Shown: positions 33,825 through 45,900, counted from the first letter of the stretch. The stretch: 64,000 nucleotides of DNA from Bemisia tabaci (GCF_918797505.1 NC_092800.1:22955577-23019576), one strand, 5' to 3'. Numbers and translations: made by a program. The notes: generated by a model from the letters alone, not told the origin.

Positions 33825-35017
33825 GCACGTAAATCTAATACTTGCTACTTAGGGAAATGACGAGTATTGATCTTGGACAATTCGGGAGAAGAACGCGGGG
33901 TGCCCGTGCTTTTTTCTAAAATACGCCGTAAAAAAGCGTTCCCTCACCTATTAGGAACTAACATAGAAGCTTTAATGTGAGGGACTGAAGCAAGAAAACC
34001 TGATAATTTAACATCTCTACGACTTTAAAAAATAAAAAAAGGCTATTTACGATCAGTATACAGATTGATAATCACATATAACCTTCACATATAACATAAT
34101 CACATATAATCACACATTCAATGTGCAATAATTATTTTTCTAAACATATGCACAGCTTGAGTGTGGTTATTCACTTGAATTCCTCAAAGAATTTTGAGCT
34201 CCATTAATATATTTTCAGCAAAATTAATAAGATTCTACGCTAGGAATCTACATATATCAGAATGCGCCTGCTATAAATAGGATAAATTTTAATTTTAAGC
34301 CAAGAGATGGAACTCCAATTATTCCAATTTATTATTATTATATTTATTTATTTTTTTCCGAAATTCCAATTTATTTTTCTACAACTCAGGGGCTTTTGCT
34401 TTCATTGTATGGACAGATTTTAAGAACGATCATTTTCATTCGGTTTTTAGTCGTGTGTGTCGTTTCATCCGAATCCACAAGAATGCTATTTGTGAACATT
34501 ACAGTTTATGCATCAGAACTTTGCTATCCGTTTCTTTCGATACTTCGTTTTCTTTTTCAGGGGCTGGGAAAAACTTTCTTTTCTTTATTCTAGCAGGTTC
34601 ATCCGATAAAGTGTTGACTTTCCCGACGAGAAGTTGAGAGAGGCAGGAAGCGATAATTAAATCCCGTAAAAAGCGTGAAGGTACCCCCGAAAAACTTCAA
34701 TCATTTGGGAGAACTTTCCTTTGAGCGCGACATTAATTTTTTAGACTACCCCCGCGGCGATAGGTTTCGGGAGGCATTTTCGATTTTTAATCAATGAAGG
34801 TAAGTGGAGGACAAGACTCCCCCATCCCCCCAAATAAGGAGAAAAAGCAGCATTTTCACTTATTTTACCGTCATCAAGGGAAAGAAAATTCAAACTCTTG
34901 AAAGTTTGGCGGGAGAGGGGTTGTCGGAAGAAGGTGCTACGGCCGGAAGTTTAATCCACATTAAATTACATTTAGGCTGACTTTTTTTGCACTGAGATGC
35001 GAGGCTTCTTCTATCTG
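33825..35017. other. Non-coding intron with ACATATAA-type simple repeat
   Basis: Simple-sequence repeats (AATCACATATAACCTTCACATATAAC) at 34068-34110; nothing else supported. Confidence 0.5.
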
Positions 35018-35271
35018 CTGCCGTGCTGAGGAAAAACGCCGTATGAACCTTTATGCGTTGCCAAATTCCCTTTGATAAAACACGTATTTTCGGCTAAATT
35101 TACGAATATTCCTCTTCTAATTTATCACATAATTTTCCTCGCAATTTCAACTAAAGTCCCTGAAAATTTCAAGGAAAAATATTCATAAATTTCCTCAATA
35201 ATAAACATTTCATCGAATAAAATTTGGCAACTATCGAATGTTCATACGGCGTTTTTCCTTAGCACGGCAGT
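35018..35271. mobile_element. MITE family B copy
   Basis: CTGCCGTGCTGAGGAAAAAC start and CGGCGTTTTTCCTTAGCACG end; flanks TCTA on both sides if the first CTG is counted with the element. The interior palindrome is well kept. Confidence 0.88.
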
Positions 35272-37190
35272 CTACCGCTGCAACTTAGCCTGAAAAGATT
35301 CTCGAGGAGATAAACACCCAAATTAAACCTGTCAGGGGGAATCTCGCCTCGAATTTGCCTTGGAAAACTGTGCTCTCCCAGCGCTTTAATGGTGAATGCG
35401 CTCACTTGGATCGGCCGACTTCCCTCCTTCGGGAAAAAAACTGAGAAAAACTTCCGCGGCTACAAAACATTTACTCAGCGCACTCCCTAATTTTGCACTG
35501 GTACCGCCGTCATTTTTGTGCGCGCCCCTTTTCTCGGGCCGTGTTATTTATTCTTATTACACCTTCCCTTGAAGAAGGAATCATACAACTCTCCCCTAAT
35601 TTTCTAATGAACTTGATTTCAGCCCCTTTTTTTCGAAATAAATTCGTTGCGAGTTGTTTACAACGCTTTTGCGAATTAATCACTTTTATCGGGTTTGAAA
35701 GCTCTCCCTCCGAACGCTGAGAAAAGCGAAACATAAATAAACGGTGAAAGTAAGAAGCGTATGGTAAAATATGAATTCCGAAATGTATACAATTTTATTG
35801 TAACTTGAAGATGATGAATGGAAATATTTACGTGATCCTCTAGCAATTGAATCGCATTCAGCAAAAAGGAACCAGCGCGATTTCGGTGTTTTCAAAATTA
35901 TGCAACTTCTTCTTTCCTTTTAAACATACTCAATCTACGTACAGTATTAAAATTTACGCAGTTGTTTTCCTTTAAAATCAACAATTTTTTGGTAGGGAGC
36001 AAAAAATATTTGCTATTCTGAGAGATTTTTTACATAATTATGAAGAAGTAACTTTTTTACAACACTGTAATTGCGCTGGTTACTTTTTGCTAAATGTGAT
36101 CTAATAAGTCACTCAACATAAGTGCGATAAACGGAAATGAACAGATCCGATTTTGTTCGTTCAAAGGTTCCTACTCATACGGCTTTTTCCCCTTTTTGAA
36201 AAAAGGATACAAATAGACTTCAATGAAATATTAAAATAATATTTTTCATCTTATCTCAAAGAAATAATTACAGATTTTAAAGTTTTCACATTGGTTTACG
36301 CATAAAAATAGGCCATGGAAAACTTGCAACGTCGCAAATGTAGGCATGAATGTTTTATACCTCACCGTCGGCGATAAGACAATGTGTAACTGCACATGCG
36401 CTCGAGTGAAATATCAGCGGTAATCGTGATCTTTCGCCATTGAGTCGAAGCGATAACGTCGAAGGCGCTCTGAGCAACTATTCCGCCTCAGAAGTATTGC
36501 ACAGTATCAGATGAAAATGAAGGCGCACTGCCTTATGCAAATTGACTGGTATCGTTTACCGCTGCGCTGATAGAGTCATGATGCTCATACGGTATGTGGC
36601 CCCTGTTCGCTCAATTTTTAAAAAGCTTCATACCGTGTGGAATATTTTGACGGGAAACTTGACTTTCAACTCAAATTTTGAAAATTCAAAAATCCTAGAT
36701 GGTAAATGTTGCATTAAATAATATCTCGGATTCTCGCCTCTTGTTCGATCGATTTTTGTGAAACTCGATGCCAGGTGGTACATTCATTTGAAAAAGTCGC
36801 ATTTTTAGTCAAATTTTCAAAATTCAAAAATGTAAGATGGCGGAGGTGGCCTAAAATGCTATCTTAGAGCCTCCAAAATCATCCATTCTTGCAATCGAGA
36901 TATCAATTTTATTTTTGTTCAGTTTCTAAATCGATGTGCTCTCAGCTGATTTAGACCTCGATATCGGCGTGCTCTTCAATTTTGTTGTGTTGAAACTAAT
37001 TGTTTATTCATTTGAGTATTTATTTTTTTATTTCTTGGGTGTAAATGGCCTCCGATGTTAAGGCACCTCGTAAAAGTAAACTCATTCTACTACTACTACT
37101 ACTGCTCATAATACGAGGGTTGGCTAAATCCTGCCGTGCAACGCAAAAACCGTCGCAGGGTTCCCACAGCAGTTACTGAGTAGAGAGGGC
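35272..37190. other. Non-coding intron
   Basis: At 36665 and 36813 an AAATTTT(G/C)AAAATTCAAAAAT block is repeated about 150 bp apart, each followed by AGATGG. A triplet repeat (CTA)n is at 37085-37108. A CCTGCCGTGCAACGCAAAAAC at 37131 is a family B left end only. No exon seen. Confidence 0.5.
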
Positions 37191-37354
37191 GCAATGGCGA
37201 GGCGTGTATGATCGATTATCGATATTTCCCTATTTGAAGGTATAGTAAAGAATCGATTATTAAGGTATTCGTTGGGAACACTCTGTTTATCGATCCATTC
37301 CCATAAGTTTAAATGGCAGATAAATCGATATATCGCAAAGGACACCACGCCACT
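37191..37354. mobile_element. MITE family C copy
   Basis: GCAATGGCGAGGCGTGTATG start and CACCACGCCACTG end; AATCGATTATTAAGG and TTTATCGATCC cores. The left terminus has one substitution (CAATGG). Confidence 0.8.
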
Positions 37355-38080
37355 GGCTCAACTCACAACTCTCGAAGTCTCGAGCATGACGACGCGACGC
37401 GCGACGCGGATACGCGGAGGAGTCGAACATTGCGTGCGGTATCAGTCGCAGTTGAAGGCGTTAATGCTTCCCTGGGTGATGCTAATGTGGCCCGAACCGA
37501 CTACGCAAATTACCGAAGGCACTGCGCCAAAAACTTTCCCACCTTCGGGATTGATGTTTATCCCTTGACGTAATTACAATTGGAAACACTGCTGATATAA
37601 AATTGGACGGCTTCATCGTTCTTCGCTCATTCGTTGAGATATTGGATAGGTCATGGTTTGCGCAGTGGATTATTCCCCAACTATTGGTGAGGAAATTTGG
37701 TCGATACCTTGCTCAAATTAATCAAAATGGGATCAATTCGTCAAACGTTTTTTTTCTTTCTTTTTTTTTACTGAACTAAGTATGCAAGGCTGTTAAAAGT
37801 GGTTTATGACTTGAACGGTTTTCAGAGTTTGATGGAAGCATTCAGAAAAACAGATTTTTTTGAAATAGGATAAATTAACTCTTGGGTTAATTATAGTTGA
37901 CAGATTGTCCAAATCTACCAATTTTCCCCTGTTACTTAATTTAAGAACGGTCGCTTATTTCGGGTTCTTGACTAACAATAAGCCATTTCCCGGACTTAAT
38001 TCCGAAATTCGGTAATTTTTAAATAATCGGAACTTTTCCCGAATTTTCACCATTCATAGAATTTTCTCGGAATTTCGGGG

Positions 38081-38374
38081 CAGGGTGTCTACTAAAACAG
38101 GCTGGTCAAAAATAAGTACTTTTACAGTACTTTTTCAGTACATTCTCGAGAAATTCAGTACCTCCTCCAACAGAAAAATTCCGTACTTTTTCAGTACCTC
38201 CATTTGACGAAATTCGAAAAATTTCAAAAATTTGAAATTGCGACAAAAATGACAAAAAATTTTAAAAAAATCCGGACCTTTTTGCGGAATTTCCGCACTT
38301 TTTCAGTACTTCCGGACCGCCCTTAAAAAATCAGTGCTATTCCGGACTTGAATTCCGGACTTGTAGACACCCTG
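38081..38374. mobile_element. Family F element, copy 2
   Basis: CAGGGTGTCTACTAAAACAG start and TTGTAGACACCCTG end are inverted repeats. The body repeats CAGTACTTTTTCAGTAC and CTTCCGGACCGCCC. It is followed by a duplicated fragment of the same element at 38461-38615. Confidence 0.8.
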
Positions 38375-38382
38375 CACTTGAA

Positions 38383-39155
38383 AAAATTCAAGGCGGAATT
38401 CGCAAACTGGATTGACCGTCCAGTGATCAAGTCGAAGAAGGGTGGATTACGCGGATCGTCAGAAAATTTCAAAAATTTGAAATTGCGACAAAATTTTAAA
38501 TGACAAAAAATTTGAAAAAAATTCCGGACCTTTAGGCGGAATTTCCGCACTTTTCCAGTACTTCCGGACCGCCCTTAAAAAATCAGTGCTATTTCCGGAC
38601 TTATAGACATTCTGCAGGCGGGATTCGCAAACTGGATTGGCCGTCCAGTGATCAAGTCGAAGAAGGGCGGATTAAGCGGATCGTCGGGCGAGTCCGGGCA
38701 CCTCGCGAATTCGCGATTAGAGATAAGCGGTAAGGAGTGGGCGGGGGTGGCTTACCTTGATGCCTTGATACCTTTTGGTCACTTTTACCGATTAGTCGAT
38801 CAAATTAATTGATTTCTTGATCAATTTGATGATCTTTGGAAGTGAATCCGGGCGTATTCCGGAATGATTTCCCGAACATTTTGAAAAAATCGGAATGTTT
38901 CTCGGAACTTCGGCAAATCACAATAATTCCGGGAACCCCAGAATTTTTGGTAAAATAGAATGACAGCACTGGACTTAGCAGTGCGAAATCCACTTTAAAA
39001 AATTCAAGGCGGGATTCGCAAACTGGATTGACCGTCCAGTGATCCAGTCGAAGAAGGGCGGATTAAGCGGATCTTGGGGCGAGTCCGGGCACCTCGCGAA
39101 TCCGCGATTAGAGATAAGCGTTGCGGGGTGGGCGGGGGTGGCTTACCTTGATGCA
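38383..39155. repeat. Triplicated segment carrying a copied splice donor
   Basis: AATTCGCAAACTGGATTGACC and GTCCAGTGATCAAGTCGAAG occur three times (38390, 38620, 39010 regions). The second and third copies extend through GCGAGTCCGGGCACCTCGCG to GGCGGGGGTGGCTTACCTTG. In the third copy (39142-39153) that sequence is the real donor and exon end of exon 2; in the second (38751-38763) it is a duplicate. A partial family F fragment lies between copies one and two. Confidence 0.85.
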
Positions 39156-39423
39156 GTCTTCCTTCTCGTCGTGGAGGGAGTAGGAGGGCGGGGAGCTGTA
39201 GTCGGGCGCGGGGATCGTCATCGTCATCGGGAGCGGGGGTTGCACCTCCGGCGAGGGCTTGATGAACTCGATCCGCCCGCCCTCCACGCAGATGTTGGGC
39301 GCCAAGTACGGCGAGTCCCCGCCAGGGAGCGTCCCGTTGCAGCTCGGCGCCGTCGGCCTCTTCACCGAGTCGCTAGAGTACGCTCGCAGCCCCGTTTTCT
39401 CCTCTTCCAGAGGGTGGATTTGC
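39147..39423 (-). CDS. Coding exon 2 of the coiled-coil gene (Pro/Ser-rich linker)
   Basis: The exon is 277 nt, with minus-strand acceptor GTTCCCTTTAG|G and donor ATCAAG|GTAAGC. It takes one base to complete the Arg codon left by exon 1 and ends at phase 0, as exon 3 requires. The product starts QIHPLEEEKTGLRAYSSD, continues through APNICVEGGRIEFIKPSP and a proline-rich stretch PPLPMTMTIPAPDYSSPPSY, and ends HDEKEDCIK. This is typical of a disordered linker before a coiled coil. Codon third positions are strongly G/C. Part of the exon has a dead duplicate at 41330-41392, and its 3' border is duplicated at 38751-38763. The protein family is not recognised. Confidence 0.88.
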
Positions 39424-39459
39424 CTAAAGGGAACAGAAAAAAATCACATTATATTAGTT

Positions 39460-39650
39460 CCAACTCGCTTTGATTTGGAGTTTTGTTTGCACGAGACAAA
39501 GCAGTGACGGAGGTGGCTTCAGAGTGAATTGGAGGGGTGGGGGCATGGCCTGATGTTGAGTGAAGGGTTTGGGGTCGATACCCTCCAGAGAAAGGGGGGT
39601 CCAGGGGGTCCCCCGGAAAACTTCCAAAAATGGACGCGTTACAGGACAGC
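39460..39650. repeat. Family L repeat, first unit
   Basis: CAGTGACGGAGGTGGCTTCA, GATGTTGAGTGAAGGGTTTG and GGTCCAGGGGGTCCCCCGG, then AAAACTTCCAAAAA. The same order of blocks returns at 39742-40245. It sits 37 bp from the acceptor of exon 2. Confidence 0.7.
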
Positions 39651-39741
39651 CCATCAGCTTGCAATTATTGGTCGCAGCCCTTTCAGGGATTGCTAGGCAC
39701 GCAATACTTAGTTTCATGCTTGATTTGGTGTTGCACGACAA

Positions 39742-40352
39742 GCAGTGTCGGAGGTGGCTCCAGAGCAGTGTTCGAAACTCACAAGCGCCAACGCGCCAAA
39801 TGCGCCTCAGAAATCGGTCACGGCGCCTAAAAAATGAAAGCTCTGCGCCATCGTGGCCCCTAAAACTAGCGCCCCCCCCCCCCCCCAAAAAAAAATCCTA
39901 GTTTTTCTGTTTGGTAATTTTTCGAAATTTCCCCAAGTAACAGCTAATAGTTCTGGAACCCTTGCGTCTAACTTGTCACTAAATGTGCCCGTGATACATG
40001 GGCAAAAAGTCAATTTGGCCCCTAAAAAATCTTCAGTGGCCCCTGAAAAATTTTCAATGGCCCCTAAAAATTGAGCTTGATGCGCCACATGGCTCCTGAA
40101 ACTCTAAGGTGAGTTTCGAACACTGCTCCAGAGTGAGTTGGAATGGGGACATTTGCTGATGTTGAGTGAAGGGTTTGGGAGCGATATCCCCCAGAGCAAG
40201 GGGTGTCCAGGGGGTCTCCCCGGAAAACTTCCAAAAAATAGCCCCTCCAAGATTGGATTTAAAGCAATTTTATCATACAATTTGTGCATAATTTGAAATT
40301 TGAAAATTGACACATAATGAGAGGCCCAGGCCCACCCCTGGATCTGCCACTG
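39742..40352. mobile_element. Family L repeat, second unit, split by a hAT element
   Basis: CAGTGTCGGAGGTGGCTCC begins the unit. After the inserted element it resumes with AGAGTGAGTTGGAATGGGG, GATGTTGAGTGAAGGGTTTG and GTCCAGGGGGTCTCCCCGG, and ends CCCCTGGATCTGCCACTG, which mirrors the start. Two units in tandem indicate duplication of the element or repeated insertion. Confidence 0.7.
39766..40125. mobile_element. hAT-type non-autonomous element with perfect 8-bp duplication
   Basis: Terminal inverted repeats CAGTGTTCGAAACTCAC and GTGAGTTTCGAACACTG (17 bp, perfect). CTCCAGAG is repeated at 39758-39765 and 40126-40133. The interior has a C-run of about 17 (39870-39886), GGCCCCTAAAA repeats and no transposase frame. 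It is inserted in family L. Confidence 0.93.
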
Positions 40353-40363
40353 GTACAGAATAA

Positions 40364-40500
40364 TCAGGGTTGCCACAATTTCTTGATCTTTAAATTCCCT
40401 GACTTTCCCTGATTTTTCCTTTTCCACTATTTGCTACTGACTACTTTTTGCTTTTTCCTGACTCCAAAATTGTCCAATTCCCTGACTTTTCCTGACTTTC
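40364..40500. repeat. Family D-like fragment
   Basis: CAGGGTTGCCACAATTTCTT followed by CCCTGACTTTCCCTGATTTT and CTGACTTTTCCTGACTTTC. The right terminus is missing. Confidence 0.55.
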
Positions 40501-41329
40501 AAACAAAATTACCACGTTCTTTTTTTTCTCGTGAAATATGCGATTTTCTCCTAAATTTTGGACACAATTTCCTTGTTTACAGATCAAATAATAGATAAAG
40601 GCATTCAGTAGCAGGTCAAAAGATGACGAGCCTTAAAATGGCTAGGAGGATAAACAGTTGAGAGATCAGTACTGTTTTAATAAATAGTAGATGTATCCGA
40701 AAATCTCCGATTTTCCGGTCGTCACAAGTTCCCATACTTTCCTTGATTTTCTCTATTTTCCAGACTGCCGGCAATAAAATGCAAAGAAAAATTGCATATT
40801 TTTTTTTCATTTGAGGCGCTTTTCGGTACAAGGGCGCAGGAGACTTCCAATGCTGTAAGTTCTCTAATTGAAAGTAACTTATCCATGTTCAGTTCTGCTA
40901 TGAATGTTGACCTGAATCTACTCTGAGTTTTCCCTCGCTGTTGTAAGGAGGGAACTCTACTGTGAATGAACTTCGACTGCCACAAACGCTTTGAAAAATT
41001 GCACTATCTTTGCAACATTGTAAGCCTCATACGCCCTTACACCGAAAAAGTCTTAAATTCTAGCACAATCAATGTCAACGTGAGGAGCCCCTTCGATTAG
41101 TTAGTAGGCAACATGCACAACACTCTGCTGCGGTAAAAATACGCCGCAAAAATTCGGTATGTAAACTCCTACCATATAATTGCAGTTCATTGTGACCTGT
41201 GCTACTCAAAATAAAGACTTTTACATCCTATGAGCAAATCATTCAAAAAAGAATCCACGTAACACTCGAAAACAATCCAAAGTCTAAGTTCAAAGTTTAT
41301 CGAAACAATGCCACTAGAGAGCGCAGTAT
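40501..41329. other. Non-coding intron
   Basis: No supported feature. CTGCTGCGGTAAAAATACGCC at 41128-41148 may be a lone family B end. Confidence 0.4.
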
Positions 41330-41392
41330 TACGGCTGGGCTTCCTAACCGGGTCGTTAGAGTACGCTGTGAGTCCTTAGGGGGTGTATTTGC
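41330..41392 (-). pseudogene. Degenerate duplicate of exon 2 start
   Basis: On the minus strand GGCAG|GCAAATACACCCCCT and, after a gap of about 15 nt relative to exon 2, AGCGTACTCTAACGACCCGG match the acceptor and first 75 bases of exon 2 (GCAAATCCACCCTCT, AGCGTACTCTAGCGACTCGG). In the exon frame it reads QIHPL and then soon hits TAA, so it cannot replace exon 2. It lies 1.9 kb upstream of the real exon in the same intron and orientation. Read as a relic of a local exon duplication; chance similarity is unlikely but not excluded. Confidence 0.6.
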
Positions 41393-41638
41393 CTGCCGAA
41401 AAGAGGGAATGCTCCGGTTATGTTTCTCGGCCATCGATCTGCGGCACTGACTCCCATTCAAGGTTATGGGGATGCAAGGCCCATGGGCATTCTGCCCCAG
41501 CTGGGCCGCGACATTTGCAACTTGCAGCACTCCAGCCAACCCCAAAACCCCTTTGCCAAATTGAGTTTTCGTCAGCTGTTGCCTGTTGTTCGGTTCCGTT
41601 ACTCGATAGCTTGCACTATTCCTCAAATTAACGTTGCT

Positions 41639-41786
41639 CATATGGACTGCATTTTGCAATTTGGAATTATAAATTCTGGCTCTTCTGGAAAAAACACTCA
41701 TGTGCACAGGGAAACTAATGGCACATACGTCGTTTTTAAACCGGGCTAGAATTTATAGTTCCAAATTGCAAAATCTAGTCCATATA
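41639..41786. mobile_element. Family K inverted repeat, copy 2
   Basis: TATGGACTGCATTTTGCAAT and TATAAATTCTGGC on the left, GCTAGAATTTATAG and CAAAATCTAGTCCATA on the right. The loop shares CATGTGCACAGGGAAACTAATG with the mirrored loop of copy 1. Confidence 0.75.
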
Positions 41787-44277
41787 AAAGAACGTAACTA
41801 AGTTTAAATTTTGCGATATTTTCCTTCGTAAGTTGTGCTTTTACTTGGATTGAAAATTGCAATCATTATTGCTCTCATGACGCGAGGAAAAAAGAATGAT
41901 CATGAGTATGTCATAACTAGAACGAGGGAAGGGGTGACGTAAGGGGGATCCGGGGCCTCCCTTAGAAATGTTTTAAACTTTTGAAGCCTCAAGCATAATT
42001 CATACATTTCCTAGTGGTCCATTATGCTGTCGAACTGTCACGTTCTTTTTTTTTCCGACGTTGGATTAATTCAAATCGACCTTTTTTCCGGTGTTCAGAC
42101 AAAAATTATCTTCAACATAATACGAGTCAAGTATACACAACTTCGAATGGTAAATTCGCTTAGCTCAGGTAGACAAGGTCTACGAAAGGTGTCGCGTCGC
42201 CCGTAGCTCGTCTATCGATGAATGGGTTGCGATTCATAACTGCTGACAAAGTACAGCTCATTTTCACAGAAATATAAGGCGCTGAAAGACAAAAATGCAT
42301 TTAATTCCCAACAAAGACGCTCAGAGACTTTCAATGAATAGGGTTTGTTATTTACCTCGTATGGAAGAGCCTGGTATCAACGAGTAAAATGTGCTGGTGA
42401 TATTCATTCTAAAAATTAATTACAAAGAGACTAACAAGGGAGCGTTCAGATGGACAAAGATTAACTTACTATCTAATGAATGTATCGTAAATTTTAAGCA
42501 GAGCACCCAATATTAAAACTCATAAATCTCTTTTCTCTCGATGTTGTTCTCAGGAGATTATTTGTGCAAGTGCTATAATTTCTATAAAGATGTTGATAAA
42601 AAGTAATTATTTGTCAAAACGACCAGTTTTTCTTTGCTTTAACTTCATGTAAAAGGGAGGGGGGGGGTCGTAAGAGAATGAGAACAAACTGCAAAAAGAC
42701 CAAGAGAAAAATAGACACACATTTTCAGCCTTTAACGAGAAGAGAGAGAGCGAGATAGAAAGAAGAGCCGATTTTCTCTGTAAAATCAACTTAATAAGAG
42801 AACTAGAAATAATCATGACTTTCAACAGTTGTAGACATTTTCGCAACCAAAACGTGTTTTTCACTGGGGAAAAAAATTGAATTGAACTTCACGACATATT
42901 GCGATTCCCTTCACGAAAGAAAGTAACTACAATTAAATGTTGCCAAATTTCCTCTCGCAAATTGCATCTTTACCAGGAGAATTAAGGGCATTTCTAACTG
43001 AAATTTCACTGATTTTTTTCTCTAATTCGATGCCAAAATAAAAAAAAATTTTTAACAGAAATTGAACACGTAGTTCTTGTAAAAAATTGTATAGTTGGAG
43101 CCAATTTTGCAACTTTGGAATAGAGTTACGTTCCTTCGTGCGAAAAACGACGATATGACGCTGATTGGTTCGATTTTTTCTTGCACCTTACTTCAATAAT
43201 AAAAATTAGCTGCTTTCAGTTTTATTCATAAAAAAAAAAGTTGTCCGATTTCAAATATACTTAGTTTACAGCGAGCAAGAGAGGTCAATCAACGTTGCAA
43301 TCGGCATAGAAGTAACTGATACTCCTACACGTCTACAGACATAAATATTGAGACAGTGGAGAAAACCACACTGAAAATGTTTATGTTCCCATCGATACAT
43401 TATTCAGCTCAAGACGGAGAGATTTGTAATCATTTCTTTTTTCCAAAAACTGACAAAATTTTCCGACGAGACGAGTAAAGAGGAAAACTAAACACTGCTC
43501 AAATTTCGGAGGAACAGCAGAAAAAAATCAATGACATGAATCGGAGCGAGCGACGGTATCAAGTGACGACAAACAATAGTACATGGGGGCGTTCGACCTC
43601 TGGAAAACAACTAGGAAAAAGATAAAAAAAGAACTCGGGCACACACACCAACGAAATCCTTGTGCTTATCAGATCAGATTGAATTGAGCGGAAATGCACG
43701 CATTATCACTCCTCATTGAAGTCCTGTGCACCCATTTTTCATGAGATTAGAGAGAAAAAAAACTAACAGACCGTGACAATTATTCAGAATTAAAAAGTCC
43801 ACATGCTACCTCATCAAAATTTTATTTTAAGACCATCAAGAATTAACTCCTCAGAAAGAGATCAGCGATTGTATAGTCTTCATTGAAATCAGTCAATTTA
43901 AACCCACCATTTTCGTGAAGGAAACCATATCAAATTATGCATCTGTGTCATATAGTCGCACTTTTAAAATGACTTCGGTTGAAGAAAAAAAGAAACATCA
44001 AAGAAAAGAAAAGAAGTACACGTGAGAAAAATATGAATACAATAGTATCCGATTGTTGATCATTTAGCGTGAAGCGCAATGTAGAATAAACAGCTTGCGA
44101 GGTTAATGACCCTGGATATGACTTAATAAAGTTTCATCTACAGGATGTGACAAGGAACTTTACAGCGACAAGTTGAAAGAAAAACTGAAATTCAATCCTA
44201 CGATCGGTTCTCTCGTAAATATTAAAATAATTAATGCAGAACTATTATGGAAAAAACAAAAAAAAAGAAGCTCTGTA
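41787..44277. other. Non-coding intron
   Basis: AT-rich, with a G-run of about 9 at 42659. GTTGCCAAATTTCCTCTCGC at 42940 resembles the inner part of family B without termini. No exon supported. Confidence 0.5.
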
Positions 44278-44530
44278 CTGCCGTGCTAGGTAAAAACGCC
44301 GTATGAGCATTTGAATGTTGCCAAATTTCCTCTCAGGAAATATCTATTGTTGAAGAGAGTTATAATTATTTGTCCTTTACGTTTCCAGACTTTTTAGATC
44401 AAAGCTCGAACAAAATCCTCCAACGGATCGGAGGGAAAATATTCACAAATTTTCCTGAAAATTCGTTGTTTTTCGAAGGAAATTTGGCAACACCTGATGG
44501 CTCATACGGCGTTTCTCCTTAGCACGGCAG
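44278..44530. mobile_element. MITE family B copy with TGTA duplication
   Basis: CTGCCGTGCTAGGTAAAAAC start and CGGCGTTTCTCCTTAGCACG end. TGTA flanks both sides. Confidence 0.9.
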
Positions 44531-44596
44531 TGTACATCTCTTTTCATTGGCGGCGCTTAAGTGAAGCGACACGAAGTGTGAGATTCTGCGCCTCCT

Positions 44597-44748
44597 AGTG
44601 GCGTGGCGTGAATGATCGATTATCAATATTTTTCCATTTAAGCTATGGGAAAGAATCGATTAATAAGGTGTTCGCTGCGAACACCCTGTTTATCGATCCT
44701 TTTCCATAGGTTTAAATGGCATAACAATCGATATATCGCAAAGCACTG
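44597..44748. mobile_element. MITE family C copy
   Basis: TAGTGGCGTGGCGTGAATGA start; GTTCGCTGCGAACACCC centre; the end is shortened to TCGCAAAGCACTG, lacking the usual CGCCACGC block. Confidence 0.8.
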
Positions 44749-45286
44749 CTCCGGGCGTTCCGGGGGGCGAGGCCGGTTTTTAATTGAAAACGTCTTACCT
44801 TCGTTGCACTAATGAATAATGCAAACACTTTCTAGGCATAGTTGATTGGGTTGCAAGTACTCGCCCTCACCTACACTTATCGTGGAAAGCGCTGGAGTCT
44901 TTAAGCTTTTAAGTTCCTGAGCCGGTGAAATCCGAGGATCTTCGACGCTTACAACAAACTGCACTCCAGCATTTAATTTTATACAAAACTTCCCCGCGTG
45001 ACTCTAATTCCAACTATGCACAAATTTAATGAATGAAGAAATAGCTAAACGTGTTCAGGTTTTAAAAAAGTCGAAACGTTATGCCACAAGCTTGATAGAT
45101 TTTTAATTCATGAAAACAGGTGGGAACATTGAAAGCTGAATACAACGGGATGTAATTTTGTACTTTTTTCTTTTTGTATGTGTCGTACTGGGTGGTTTTA
45201 AAATTTGAGTTTTCAATAATTCTGCGGCAAAGTTAAAGTTGTCCTTATGTAAACAACTCCTGAGTGATAGAGTTGTAAAATAGTAT
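44749..45286. other. Non-coding intron
   Basis: Nothing I can support. Confidence 0.4.
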
Positions 45287-45671
45287 AGGGTGACAGGATT
45301 TCTCTAATTTCAAAATTCCCTAATTGTAAGTTTTCTTTGATTTATGAAGAGCTTCTACTGGAAAATTTCTCGACTTTTCTGGGGTTTTTTTTCTACATGA
45401 TTCTTCATTAAAACGCTTTACACAAAGAGGATTTAAGGAGATATCTCTGAGTATTCAACCAATCTAAAAATTTGAGTATTTACTTGCTGTACATGTAAAA
45501 TTCGCCGACTAGGCATGCAAAAGCTATGAGAAATATTGAAATTTTTCGGCCAAAAAGAAAAAGAAAAAGAAAACCTTCAAGGGTCTACAATACAATATCC
45601 TGACGTTTCAGGATTGGGCAAAACCTAACTTTTCTAGGTTAACAATGACTTTTCAAAAACTTGTCACCCTG
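45287..45671. mobile_element. Element with AGGGTGACA termini (D-related)
   Basis: Starts AGGGTGACAGGATTTCTC and ends AAACTTGTCACCCTG, an inverted terminal repeat. The body has TTCCCTAATTG and TCTCGACTTTTC motifs that recall family D. About 385 bp, non-coding. Confidence 0.55.
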
Positions 45672-45702
45672 TTTAAAACTTCTTTTTTTTCACAAACTAG
45701 TT

Positions 45703-45900
45703 TTCTCGTAAATAGTGTTGCACCAAACACCGTATCTCTTGAAGAGAAAATTTGGGTCCCAACGAGCTTTTTCCCACCGAATTAAAATTTCCAGTTTTCT
45801 TGATTTCAACGCCCGTTGGCTAAAAATTCCAGAGTACTGTTTATTTTTCTTTTCTCATTTTTCTTTTTTTTTGCAACTGCCAGTTTGCTGCTTTGACGCG
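45703..45900. repeat. Left copy of a 200-bp direct duplication flanking family A
   Basis: AGTGTTGCACCAAACACCGT, AACGAGCTTTTTCCC and TTGCAACTGCCAGTTTGCTG recur at 46148-46350. This copy ends exactly where the family A element begins. Confidence 0.85.

Noticed and set aside
39039..39473. 144-codon plus frame rich in Arg/Gly/Val
   Set aside because: It is the antisense shadow of exon 2 and its GC-rich flank.
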